Origin: Streptomyces sp. NBC_01571
GTDB taxonomy: Bacteria > Actinomycetota > Actinomycetes > Streptomycetales > Streptomycetaceae
DNA length: 23,665 nucleotides
Assembly (NCBI RefSeq): GCF_026339875.1
Contig: NZ_JAPEPZ010000010.1
Location: 1-23,665 of the forward strand
Reading direction: 5' to 3'
This document shows, in pieces, positions 13,619 through 20,799 of the stretch. Position 1 is the first letter of the stretch, and every line of letters begins with the position of its first letter. Made by a program: the position numbers and the translations under genes. The notes below the pieces were generated by a model. It saw only the letters and a list, made by a program, of their open reading frames with translations. It was not told the origin of the DNA and did no database searches.

Positions 13619-14158
13619 TCAGTGTCCGAGCAGGGGTACGTCGATCTCGCCCAGGTGGTAGGCGCGGACGGCCTGGACGAGTTCGTCGACGGAGAGCTGG
13701 CCGTCGCCGTTGGCGTCGATCTGGCGGAAGGCGTCTGCCGGGGTGACGTTGGTGACGCCGATGGCGTCCAGCCACGTCTTGAACTCGCCGGGGTTGACCT
13801 GGCCGTCGCCGTCCACGTCCACCAGCTCGACCATGGCCCGGATGACCGGCTTGACGACCCGGCTGAAGCCGGCGCCGCCGTTTTCGAGGACGTGCTCCTC
13901 GGCGATGTGGTTGAACTGCTCGGGGGTCAGCGCGCCGTTGTGCTCGTCGATCCCGGCCTTGTCGGCGAAGAAGGCCCACATGCCCAGGTAGGCGTCGGTG
14001 AGGGAGCGGCCGGCCGGGGAGACGGGTGCCTCACCGAAGGCCTGCAGGATGCGCTTGGCCTCGGCGTCCCAGTCGGCGCGGTCGATCTGGCCGTCGCCGT
14101 TGACGTCCCAGCTGTCGAAGCGCTGCTGGATACGGTTGAGCTGCACGGAAGTGGTCAT
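13619..14158 (-). CDS. EF-hand calcium-binding protein (calerythrin/CabD-like)
   Basis: The 179-aa protein starts at ATG 14158 (MTTSVQLNRIQQRF), with GGGAG 9 nt upstream; a longer frame to 14260 has no support. Three canonical EF loops are visible: DVNGDGQIDRAD (18-29), DVDGDGQVNPGE (114-125) and DANGDGQLSVDE (148-159). A fourth, at about 66-80 (DKAGIDEHNGALTPE), is degenerate. Spacing and length match the soluble calerythrin-type proteins of actinomycetes, which bind Ca2+ as buffers or sensors. There is no signal peptide, so it is cytoplasmic. It stands alone, with its own terminator at 13548-13580. Confidence 0.9.
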   Translation of the reverse strand: MTTSVQLNRIQQRFDSWDVNGDGQIDRADWDAEAKRILQAFGEAPVSPAGRSLTDAYLGMWAFFADKAGIDEHNGALTPEQFNHIAEEHVLENGGAGFSRVVKPVIRAMVELVDVDGDGQVNPGEFKTWLDAIGVTNVTPADAFRQIDANGDGQLSVDELVQAVRAYHLGEIDVPLLGH

Positions 14159-14535
14159 CTCGGAGATCTCCCGGAGGTTCGTCCGGGCGGGGCCGGTCCA
14201 GGACAGGGCCGGCCCCGCCCGGGGACATGTGCGAAGCGCCCACAGCATCGGCTCGGGCACTGCATGTCACGGTAGTGACGCTTCGGGTGGCCTACCGGGT
14301 GTGCGGGCCCATGTGGGTGACGGCGTGGACGCGGTGCCGGTTCTGCCCCGGACAGCGTCCATTGGACGCAGTGAAAAGCGGCTGTCAGGAGTGGCTCAGC
14401 ACGTTGCCGCTCCTGGCCGCGTGGGTGACGCCGCCAACACGCTGCCTGGATGCGCAGCCAGTTGGTATGAACGGCCGACATGGTCGCGGTCGGGGTGGTG
14501 TGCCCGTTGGTGTGGCCGGGTAGGGAGTCGACCAT
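14159..14535. other. Gap upstream of the iterons
   Basis: About 375 bp with no supported gene. It contains the divergent upstream region of the EF-hand gene and a small hairpin (GTCAC, GGTA, GTGAC near 14267-14280). A plus frame at 14227-14523 has no ribosome site or motif. Confidence 0.4.
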
Positions 14536-14595
14536 TCCCCCTACCGTCTCCCCTACCGTCTCCCCTACCGATCCCCCTACCAACTCCCCTACCGG
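14536..14595. repeat. Five 12-bp tandem repeats (iterons)
   Basis: The core CCCCTACC occurs at 14538, 14550, 14562, 14574 and 14586, exactly every 12 bp, with unit consensus CTCCCCTACCGT. The middle units are nearly identical and the outer ones differ at one to three bases. They lie about 255 bp upstream of the replication-relaxation gene. Regular iterons next to a replication gene are typical of plasmid origins or of replication-protein autoregulation; which applies here is inference. Confidence 0.82.
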
Positions 14596-14850
14596 CACGT
14601 GTAGTAACCTCACGCGTGTTCGTGCAGGTCAGACCCCTTGACCAGGCCCGACCATGCGTCCCGACAACCCTCTCTCCTCTCCTCCTGCCCCTTGCCTTGT
14701 GTGTGATGTCAGCGGCAGGTGGCAGGGTGGTGCGGCGTCGAGTCGAGAGGGTCCGGCGGGTTCGCGTGGGTGCGCGGCCCGGCGCGGCCGGTCCGCGGCC
14801 CCGGGCGCCTGTCGGCGCCAGGGGCGGTGAGGCAGGGGCCGGGAGAGGAC

Positions 14851-16263
14851 GTGGGTGTGGGTGGTTCGTTGACGTATCCGTACGGGTCGACGAGTTCGGT
14901 GCGCGGTCACGTCCTCGCGGCGCTCGGTGTGCTGAAGGTGGCGAGCGCGGATCAGATCCGCCGGCTGATGTGTCCGGGGCACAAGGACAGCAAGGGCGTG
15001 CGCAACGCCTGCCTCGACTTGGCCAAGCACGGACTGACACTCTCGGAGGGCCACGCGCGGGACGGGCAGAAGCTGTGGGGCCTGACCCCGCTCGGCATCA
15101 CCGCCGCCGCGGAAGCACTCGGACGCCCGGCGGCGGACATGGGCGGCAACGCGCGCGGCGCGGCCCGCTCGGGCGCCCCGCACGCGATGGCCGTCAACGA
15201 GACCGTCATCGCCCTCACCGGCACCCAGCCCGCCCCCACCCGCCCGATCGCCCGCGCCAGGCCAACGACCGCTACAGGGACGCCAGCCGAAGCCGCCGCG
15301 CCTGCCGTCCCCACCGTGCCTGCTGTCCCGCCAGGGTTCGGGTCGGTGGCGTCGTGGGCGACGGAGGTGGTGCACAACCTGCCCGGTGTGAGCCGCACGC
15401 GTCCCTCGGTCCGTACGGACGCGGTCCTGCGGGCCCCGGAGGCCGGCCTGCCGGTGCTCCTGGTGGAGGTCGACCGGTGCACGGAGGCCGACGACGTCCT
15501 GGCGGCCAAGTTCGCCCGCTACCGCGAATTCTTCCGCGTGCAGGTGAAGGACCACTCGATCGCCGTGGCCCACGGGGGTCAGGGCGTCCCGCTGTGGCAG
15601 AGCTACTACCCGCCGACCGGCCGGGCGGGATACCCGCCGATCCTCGTGGTGTTCGACCCCGGCACCCGGCTGGGAGAACAGGCGCTGAAGAACCGGATGA
15701 ACCGGGTACTGGACCTGACCCGTGACCACTGGACGGGCACGTACAAGGGGTTTGGCACCTACGGCAGCGAACGGTCGGACGGCTACTACGACTACGACGA
15801 CGCCATCCCGATCCTGTTCACCACCCTCGACCGCATCCAGCAGTCCGGCCCGCTGGCCGCGGTGTGGTGGCGCTGCGGACACCGCCGCTGGGAAACCCTC
15901 ACCGACGCCCTGGACAACCCCAAGGACGCCCGCGCCTGGCGCCGCCGTGAAAAGGAACGCCACAAAGCCCAGCAAGCCCGGGAAGCGAGGGAGCGAGAGG
16001 AGCGCCGGGCGGTTGCCGACGAGGGCTGGGGCCGGCCGCGCGTGCCCGCGCAGCCCGAACCCGTGCTCCCGCCCTGTCAGACCTGCGGCGGCCCGCTCGG
16101 GGGGCTGGGCATTGACGATCCTTCCGCCTCGCCGCCGGACGGCCGCAACTGCGCATCCTGTCGCGACGTCGACGCAGCCATACAACCCCCGATGGGACTG
16201 TTCAAAGCCCTCTTCGGCCGCCCCGACAAGGACGCCCCGCCCCGGCCCCCAGCCGGGCTGTAA
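14851..16263 (+). CDS. Replication-relaxation family protein
   Basis: The product is about 470 aa from GTG 14851, chosen because GGGAGAGG ends 2 nt upstream; GTG 14857 is an alternative, and an upstream frame to 14719 lacks support. Residues of about 17-80 form a winged-helix domain (GHVLAALGVLKVASADQIRR, then LWGLTPLGI). An Ala/Pro-rich linker follows. The central domain has DAVLRAPEAGLPVLLVEVDR and LAAKFARYREFF, a nuclease-like D...ExD arrangement characteristic of Replic_Relax proteins. Next is a charged Arg/Glu helix. Last is a zinc ribbon (CQTCGG ... CASC) near residues 410-440. The family is tied to plasmid replication and transfer; the precise reaction is unproven. The iterons upstream suggest it acts at or near an origin. 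Confidence 0.82.
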   Translation: MGVGGSLTYPYGSTSSVRGHVLAALGVLKVASADQIRRLMCPGHKDSKGVRNACLDLAKHGLTLSEGHARDGQKLWGLTPLGITAAAEALGRPAADMGGNARGAARSGAPHAMAVNETVIALTGTQPAPTRPIARARPTTATGTPAEAAAPAVPTVPAVPPGFGSVASWATEVVHNLPGVSRTRPSVRTDAVLRAPEAGLPVLLVEVDRCTEADDVLAAKFARYREFFRVQVKDHSIAVAHGGQGVPLWQSYYPPTGRAGYPPILVVFDPGTRLGEQALKNRMNRVLDLTRDHWTGTYKGFGTYGSERSDGYYDYDDAIPILFTTLDRIQQSGPLAAVWWRCGHRRWETLTDALDNPKDARAWRRREKERHKAQQAREAREREERRAVADEGWGRPRVPAQPEPVLPPCQTCGGPLGGLGIDDPSASPPDGRNCASCRDVDAAIQPPMGLFKALFGRPDKDAPPRPPAGL

Positions 16264-16349
16264 AGGGAGCCTTGAACTGGCCGCCGGCAGACGGCCGTTG
16301 AGCGGCACACTCACGCACAAAGCCCCCGTGGCCTGTGCAACGATGATCC

Positions 16350-16376
16350 AGGCGCCCCACCCACCCAGGGGCGCCT
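16350..16376 (+). terminator. Hairpin after the replication-relaxation gene
   Basis: AGGCGCCCC (16350-16358) pairs with GGGGCGCCT (16368-16376). It lies 86 bp past the stop and is followed at once by a second hairpin. Confidence 0.65.
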
Positions 16377-16379
16377 CCT

Positions 16380-16423
16380 GCCGTGCGCAGTCGTTTCGCC
16401 CCCCGCCGGCGGCTGCGCACGGC
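16380..16423. repeat. Second hairpin of a double-hairpin module
   Basis: GCCGTGCGCAG (16380-16390) pairs with CTGCGCACGGC (16413-16423). Together with 16350-16376 it resembles the paired hairpins at 20291-20377. Confidence 0.6.
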
Positions 16424-16876
16424 GCCCCTGCAGCCCAGGCGACGCGGTGTCCGAACCCCTCGCCGGCCGCCAGGACATAATCACGCTGGCCGTGCGCAGC
16501 CCGCCCGTCGTCCGCTCTGGAGGGCTGCGAACGGTCCCCTGGCCGCTTGAAGCTGGTGAGCCGGGCCCCGGAGTGGGTTCCGGCGCCGGGACCCGGCTGG
16601 TGCGCCATCACAGGGAGGTGGTCTGGCCGCGCTCACGCGGGGCGTCGGAGCGGGGGGCGGTCGCGGTCGTCATGGTGAGGGCCCTGCGCGGACACGCCGT
16701 GGACTCCACGTCGGGAGCTTGCCTTCGCAATACACCTTACGGATTAACCGGCGGCATATGCCATGCGCGCCGCGGCAGGTGCCGCTGCGGAGAGTGCTTA
16801 CGTGGCGGGCGGTACGCAGGGCCCGGCTCGGGGCGCCCACCCTGCGCTTCGACCAACCGCGATGAAGGAGCAAGAC
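16424..16876. other. Upstream region of the secreted-protein gene
   Basis: About 450 bp without a supported gene. Near the right part a less GC-rich stretch (TTGCCTTCGCAATACACC and then TTACGGATTAACC, about 16720-16750) could contain the promoter, but spacing to a good -10 is poor. Confidence 0.4.
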
Positions 16877-17662
16877 GTGAAGTCTCTGTCTGGCGTGAAG
16901 CGGAAGATGGCGCTGGGGGTCACGACGCTGGCCGCGATCGCCGTCTCGGCCGTCCCGGGATCGGCGGCGCCCGCCCCCGGAACCCAAGGCGGTTCGGACC
17001 ACTGGGGAGTGATCACCCGCAACACGATCGGCTCACCCGTCGCCGCCCTGAGGAACGGCCCGTTCGGTTCCTTCGGCGTCACGGGCCCGTCGGCCAGGCC
17101 GCCGTACGGAACGGGCAGCCTCGGCATCGAGGTGGGGGACAACTCCACCTCCCTCACGCCGCCCAGTGAGAAGGTCGACTTCGGCAACGAGGTCGACTTC
17201 TACGGCAACCCGGTACTGGGGCTGACCAAGATCGGCTTCCACGTCTTCCAGACCGGCGAGAACACCTCGCACGGCGGCCCCGGGAACATGCCCAACATCA
17301 GGTTCGAGATCAACCCGCGCCTCACCGCGGCACCCGCCACCACCTACTCGTCAATGGTGTGGTCGCCGCCGGCCTCCCCGGTGACGGACCGCTGGAGTCC
17401 CTACCTGGACGCCACCACCACCGGCAAGTGGTTCCTCACGGGTGCGGCGGGCACCGCGACCGGCTGCAACCAGAGCACCCCGTGCACCTTCGCCCAGCTG
17501 AAGACCGCCCTCAACGACGGCGGATCGGCTCCGACCATCTACACCGCCGCCGTGGGCAAGGGCCGCGACAACCTGTGGGCCGGCGCCGTCGACGGCCTGC
17601 GGATCAACCGGAGCATCTACGACTTCGAAGCCAACGGAGTCAGGACTCTCCGCGCCAACTGA
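16877..17662 (+). CDS. Secreted protein, unknown family
   Basis: The product has 261 aa from GTG 16877, chosen over an ATG at 16862 because AAGGAG lies 6 nt upstream. The signal peptide covers about residues 1-32 (basic VKSLSGVKRK, then MALGVTTLAAIAVSAV, cleavage near GSAAPA). The mature part is rich in Gly/Asn/Thr: GPFGSFGVTGPSARPPYG, LGIEVGDNSTSL, FGNEVDFYGNPVLGLTKIGF, NMPNIRFEINP. It reads like an all-beta exported domain such as a jelly roll. Near 200-215 one Cys pair (GCNQSTPCTF) may be a disulfide. I recall similar uncharacterised secreted proteins in actinomycetes but no function. A terminator follows at 17713-17746. Confidence 0.82.
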   Translation: MKSLSGVKRKMALGVTTLAAIAVSAVPGSAAPAPGTQGGSDHWGVITRNTIGSPVAALRNGPFGSFGVTGPSARPPYGTGSLGIEVGDNSTSLTPPSEKVDFGNEVDFYGNPVLGLTKIGFHVFQTGENTSHGGPGNMPNIRFEINPRLTAAPATTYSSMVWSPPASPVTDRWSPYLDATTTGKWFLTGAAGTATGCNQSTPCTFAQLKTALNDGGSAPTIYTAAVGKGRDNLWAGAVDGLRINRSIYDFEANGVRTLRAN

Positions 17663-17712
17663 ACCGGCCCAGCACCGATTGGCTGCTGCCCCTTCGCGAC
17701 CACCCGCATCCA

Positions 17713-17746
17713 CAGCCCCGGCCGGGACCGACACCGGCCGGGGCTG
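17713..17746 (+). terminator. Terminator of the secreted-protein gene
   Basis: A 13-bp perfect stem (CAGCCCCGGCCGG with CCGGCCGGGGCTG) has an 8-nt loop, 50 bp past the stop. It shares 24 identical bases with the hairpin at 13248-13296. Confidence 0.85.
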
Positions 17747-17778
17747 CTCGGCAACGGCAGCAGTGCAGGCCCGTGGGG

Positions 17779-19615
17779 GACCCTGTTGCCCATTCGGGTT
17801 GTGGGCTGACAGCGGCTTGATTGTGCTGGCACGGTTGGTGCTGCGGCCGGTTCCTTCCTGATCCCCGGTCGCGGGGTGGGAGTGGTCGTGTCGTTGGAGC
17901 CGCGGTCGTGGCCGGAGCCGGATCCCGTGGTGACGCGGGCGGTCCGGGCGAAGAACTACGGACGCGCGGTGCCGTTGCCGGTGGCGGTGCGCGACCGGCT
18001 CGGGGAACTGTTCCCGGACGAGGAGTTCGCGGCTGCATTCGGCAAGACGGGGCCGGCGGGTTGGTCTCCGGGGCGCCTGGCGTTGGTGACGGTGTTCCAG
18101 ATGGCGGAGAACTTGACGGACCGCCAGGCCGCTGAGGCGGTGCGTGACCGGCTCTCGTGGGCCTACGCGTTGGGGCTGGGGCTGGAAGACACCGGCTTCG
18201 ACTTCACCGTGCTGTCCCAGTTCCGCACTCGGGTAGTTGAGCACGGTCTGGAGGAGAAGGTCCTGGACCTGCTGCTGACCCGTCTGAAAGCGCAGGGTCT
18301 GGTCGGGGCCGGGGGCAAGCAGCGCACCGACTCCACCCGTATCGTCTCCGCGGTGCGGGACCTGAACCGCCTGGAGCTGGCGGGTGAGTCGGTACGCGCG
18401 GCAGTGGAGGCGTTGACGGTGGCGGCCCCGCACTGGGTCGCCGGCGTGCTGGACGTGCCCGGCTGGTCGCGTCGCTACGACACCCGCATCGACACCTGGC
18501 GCATGCCCTCCTCCGCCACCAAGCGCGACCAGCTCGCGCTGACCTACGCCCGCGACGGCCTCGCCCTGCTCAGCTCCGTCTACGATCCGCGCTCCGAACC
18601 CTGGCTGCGCGAGCTGCCCGCGGTGCAGACCCTGCGCACCGTGCTGCTGCAGAACTACACCCGCACCACCGCGCAGAACGGACGCGAGGCGGTGGCCCGC
18701 CGCACCAGGACCGAGGAGGGCGGCGACGGGCTGCCGCCCGGCCATCTGCGCATCGCTTCCCCTACGACCTCGACGCCCGCTGGTCCGCCAAGCGCGACAC
18801 CTTCTGGAACGGGTTCAAGCTGCATGTGAGTGAGAGCTGCACGGATGCGCCCGAGAAGGAGCGCACCGCCCCGAACCTGATCACGAACGTGGCCACCACC
18901 GCCTCCACCGTCCCCGACACCAAGGCCCTGGACGGCATCCACCAGCAGCTTCAGCGCCGCGGCCTGCCTCCGGGCGAGCACTACCTCGACTCCGGCTACC
19001 CCAGCGCCGAACTGATCGTGAAGTCCCGCAAGACCTACGGCATCACGCTGATCACCCCGGTTCTGCTCGACCAGTCCCGCCAGGCCCGCGCCGCCCAGGG
19101 CTTCCAGGCCGACGCGTTCACCATCGACTGGAAGTACCAGCAGGTCACATGCCCCCAGGGACAGACCAGCTCCTCCTGGAGCCCGTGCACCCAGCACGGC
19201 CACCCGATGATCGTGGTCACCTTCACCAAGCCGACCTGCGGCCCCTGCCCGGTCCGCGAGTTATGCACCACCAGCCGCCGGGGCTTCCGGCAGCTCACCT
19301 TGAACCCTCGCCCGCTGACCGAGGCCCTGCGCACCGCACGCGCCGAACAGGCCGACCGGGACTGGCAGGACGCATACGCCCTACGCGCCGGTGTCGAGGG
19401 CACCATGCGACAAGCGATCGCCGTCACCGACAGCCGCCGGGCCCGCTACCGCGGCCTGGCCAAGACCCACCTCGAGCACGTCCACAGCGCCGTCGCCCTC
19501 AACCTTATCCGCCTGAACGCCTGGTGGAACGGCAGGCCACTCGACCGCCGCCACACCAGCCACCTCGCCCGACTCGAACTCAGCCTCGCCGCGTAACCGA
19601 ATGGGCAACAGGGTC
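17779..19615 (+). mobile_element. Second IS1182-type element with intact ends
   Basis: Perfect 19-bp terminal inverted repeats (GACCCTGTTGCCCATTCGG at 17779-17797 and its complement at 19597-19615) bound an 1837-bp element. The 6-bp direct repeat GTGGGG flanks it (17773-17778 and 19616-19621). One transposase gene fills it, split by a frameshift near 18760. The element sits between the secreted-protein terminator and the 3' end of the ANTAR gene, so it seems not to have broken a gene. Confidence 0.92.
17888..19596 (+). pseudogene. IS1182-family transposase with a one-base frameshift
   Basis: GTG 17888 (VSLEPRSWPEPD, with GGGAG 5 nt upstream) opens a frame with LALVTVFQMAENLTDRQAAE and DRLSWAYALGLGLEDTGFD, typical of the family. 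Catalytic residues are the D of QRTDSTRIVSAV, the D of YLDSGYPSAE and the E of AGVEGTMRQ; CGPCPVRELC is a zinc-like motif before the last. At the four-C run 18759-18762 the frame changes: the sequence would continue as SPYDLDARWSAKRD only after a -1 shift. One extra C restores about 570 aa. The cause is either a lost base or a sequencing error; programmed shifting is less likely in this family. Confidence 0.88.
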
Positions 19616-19637
19616 GTGGGGTGCGACCCGGCGCGGC

Positions 19638-20045
19638 TCATTCGCCGGCCGACTCGCGCGGTGCGTGCCGCAGGAGCTGCTGATCGAGCTCGGTGCGAAT
19701 GTCGGAGCAAAGCTGCCCGCTGCGGGCCCAACCGACGATCAGTTCCGCCACGTGCCCGAACTTGATACCGGCCCCCTCCGAGACGCCGCACAGCACATCC
19801 CGGCCCTGCTCCGGCGTCAGATGTGCCACTGCCAGGATGACGCCGACGGCCTGGTCCACCACGGCATGCGAACGCATCGCTTCCTCGAGCTGCGCATTCT
19901 CCCCCCGCAGCTCCGTCACGCGCCGGCCATCCCCCTGCCGCAGTTCCGTCACCCGCTGCGGGTTCTCCTTCGGCAACGTGCGCACGCGCTGCCCCCCACG
20001 CTTCCTCGGCGTGGTCGGCTCTGGCCCTTCGGGCTGGACGGTCAC
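19638..20045 (-). CDS. ANTAR-domain regulator
   Basis: The 135-aa product starts at GTG 20045, supported by GGAGG 4 nt upstream; a further 22 residues are possible from GTG 20111. A Lys/Arg/Pro-rich N-terminus and a short coiled coil (VTELRGENAQLEEAM) precede the ANTAR domain, about residues 65-120. That domain shows SHAVVDQAVGVILAVAHLTPEQGRDVL and the three-helix pattern. ANTAR domains bind paired-hexaloop RNA and prevent termination. No receiver or GAF domain is fused here, so it would need a separate signal or act constitutively. The IS1182-type element begins only 22 bp beyond its stop codon. Confidence 0.78.
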   Translation of the reverse strand: MTVQPEGPEPTTPRKRGGQRVRTLPKENPQRVTELRQGDGRRVTELRGENAQLEEAMRSHAVVDQAVGVILAVAHLTPEQGRDVLCGVSEGAGIKFGHVAELIVGWARSGQLCSDIRTELDQQLLRHAPRESAGE

Positions 20046-20290
20046 CGCGCCTCCACGTCTGCTCCTTCGCCTGGTCACCCCTTTCTGCTGCCCTGGCGTG
20101 CCGCCCGCCACCCGCAGAAAGAGGACTTCAGAGACCTAGATCACCACGTGCGAGCCGGCCTCGCGAGCGGACCGTAGCCAGCAACGCGCCAACGCCACGG
20201 GAAAAGGGGAGAACGCCTGGAAGCCCGGATCGGGCACCGGCCGCGCGCCGTGCAAGGCAGCGACTTCTGCTGCATGTCACCATCCCAGGT

Positions 20291-20377
20291 GGGCGCCCCG
20301 CCACGCACTGCACAGTCACCAGAGGCGCCCTTCATGCCGTGCGCGGCCTCCGCCCCCCCGAGCAGGCCGCGCACGGC
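20291..20377. repeat. Double-hairpin module similar to 16350-16423
   Basis: GGGCGCC (20291-20297) pairs with GGCGCCC (20324-20330). Right after it, GCCGTGCGCGGCCT (20336-20349) pairs with 20364-20377. The order GGCGCC-hairpin then GCCGTGCGC-hairpin, with C-rich loop and GCACGGCG exit, is the same as at 16350-16423. Confidence 0.6.
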
Positions 20378-20511
20378 GTCCCCTCACCCGGGCGGGCCCG
20401 CTGACCGCGAAACCGGGCTGCCAACTGCCCGCCAGGCGGCGCGCTGTTCACGACCAGCTCCAACGCGGCGAGAATCCCAGTCCGGCCGGTGAGGACCCTG
20501 TTGCTGCGCAT

Positions 20512-20559
20512 GTTGCTGACACAGCTGCGTACACCGTTGCTGACATAGCTGCTGTCACC
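20512..20559. repeat. Two 24-bp tandem repeats
   Basis: 20512-20535 and 20536-20559 share 20 of 24 bases (consensus GTTGCTGACAYAGCTGC then CACC). Partial units with GTTGC flank them on both sides. Possible protein-binding site; no function assigned. Confidence 0.6.
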
Positions 20560-20648
20560 GTTGCGCAGACTTTTGTCAAGCAGGAACGAAACGGCAGGTC
20601 AGCCTGCGCGCACGGACCGGTGTGGGGTCTGACATCCCCCTCAGCACT

Positions 20649-20690
20649 CTCCTTTCCCGTCCCTCCCAGATGGTCGGGACGGGAAAGGAG
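20649..20690 (-). terminator. Terminator of the helicase gene
   Basis: A perfect 15-bp stem (CTCCTTTCCCGTCCC, 20649-20663, with 20676-20690) has a 12-nt loop. It sits inside a wider imperfect stem with ATCCCCC/GGGGGAT at its base. It is 110 bp past the helicase stop. Confidence 0.75.
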
Positions 20691-20799
20691 CGCACCTCGG
20701 GGGATCGGGGCCCTCAAGGGGTGGGGCTGAGCGTCGGCCGGTGGCTCCGCGCTCCGGCAGGCAGTGCCTGCCACCACCGTTGACCGGCCGCCGGAGGCG

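Larger units (their letters stand above)
20046..20799. other. Long gap with hairpins and short tandem repeats
   Basis: About 750 bp between the ANTAR and helicase genes. It contains a double hairpin (20291-20377), two 24-bp tandem repeats (20512-20559) and a terminator (20649-20690). Frames present on both strands lack ribosome sites and known motifs. Confidence 0.5.

Noticed and set aside
14536..14595. CRISPR array
   Set aside because: Units of 12 bp repeat back to back without spacers, and there are no cas genes; iterons fit better.
14629..16611. 660-aa minus-strand frame opposite the replication-relaxation gene
   Set aside because: Long frames opposite GC-rich genes are expected; no motif, no ribosome site, and it crosses the iteron-side gap and the terminators.
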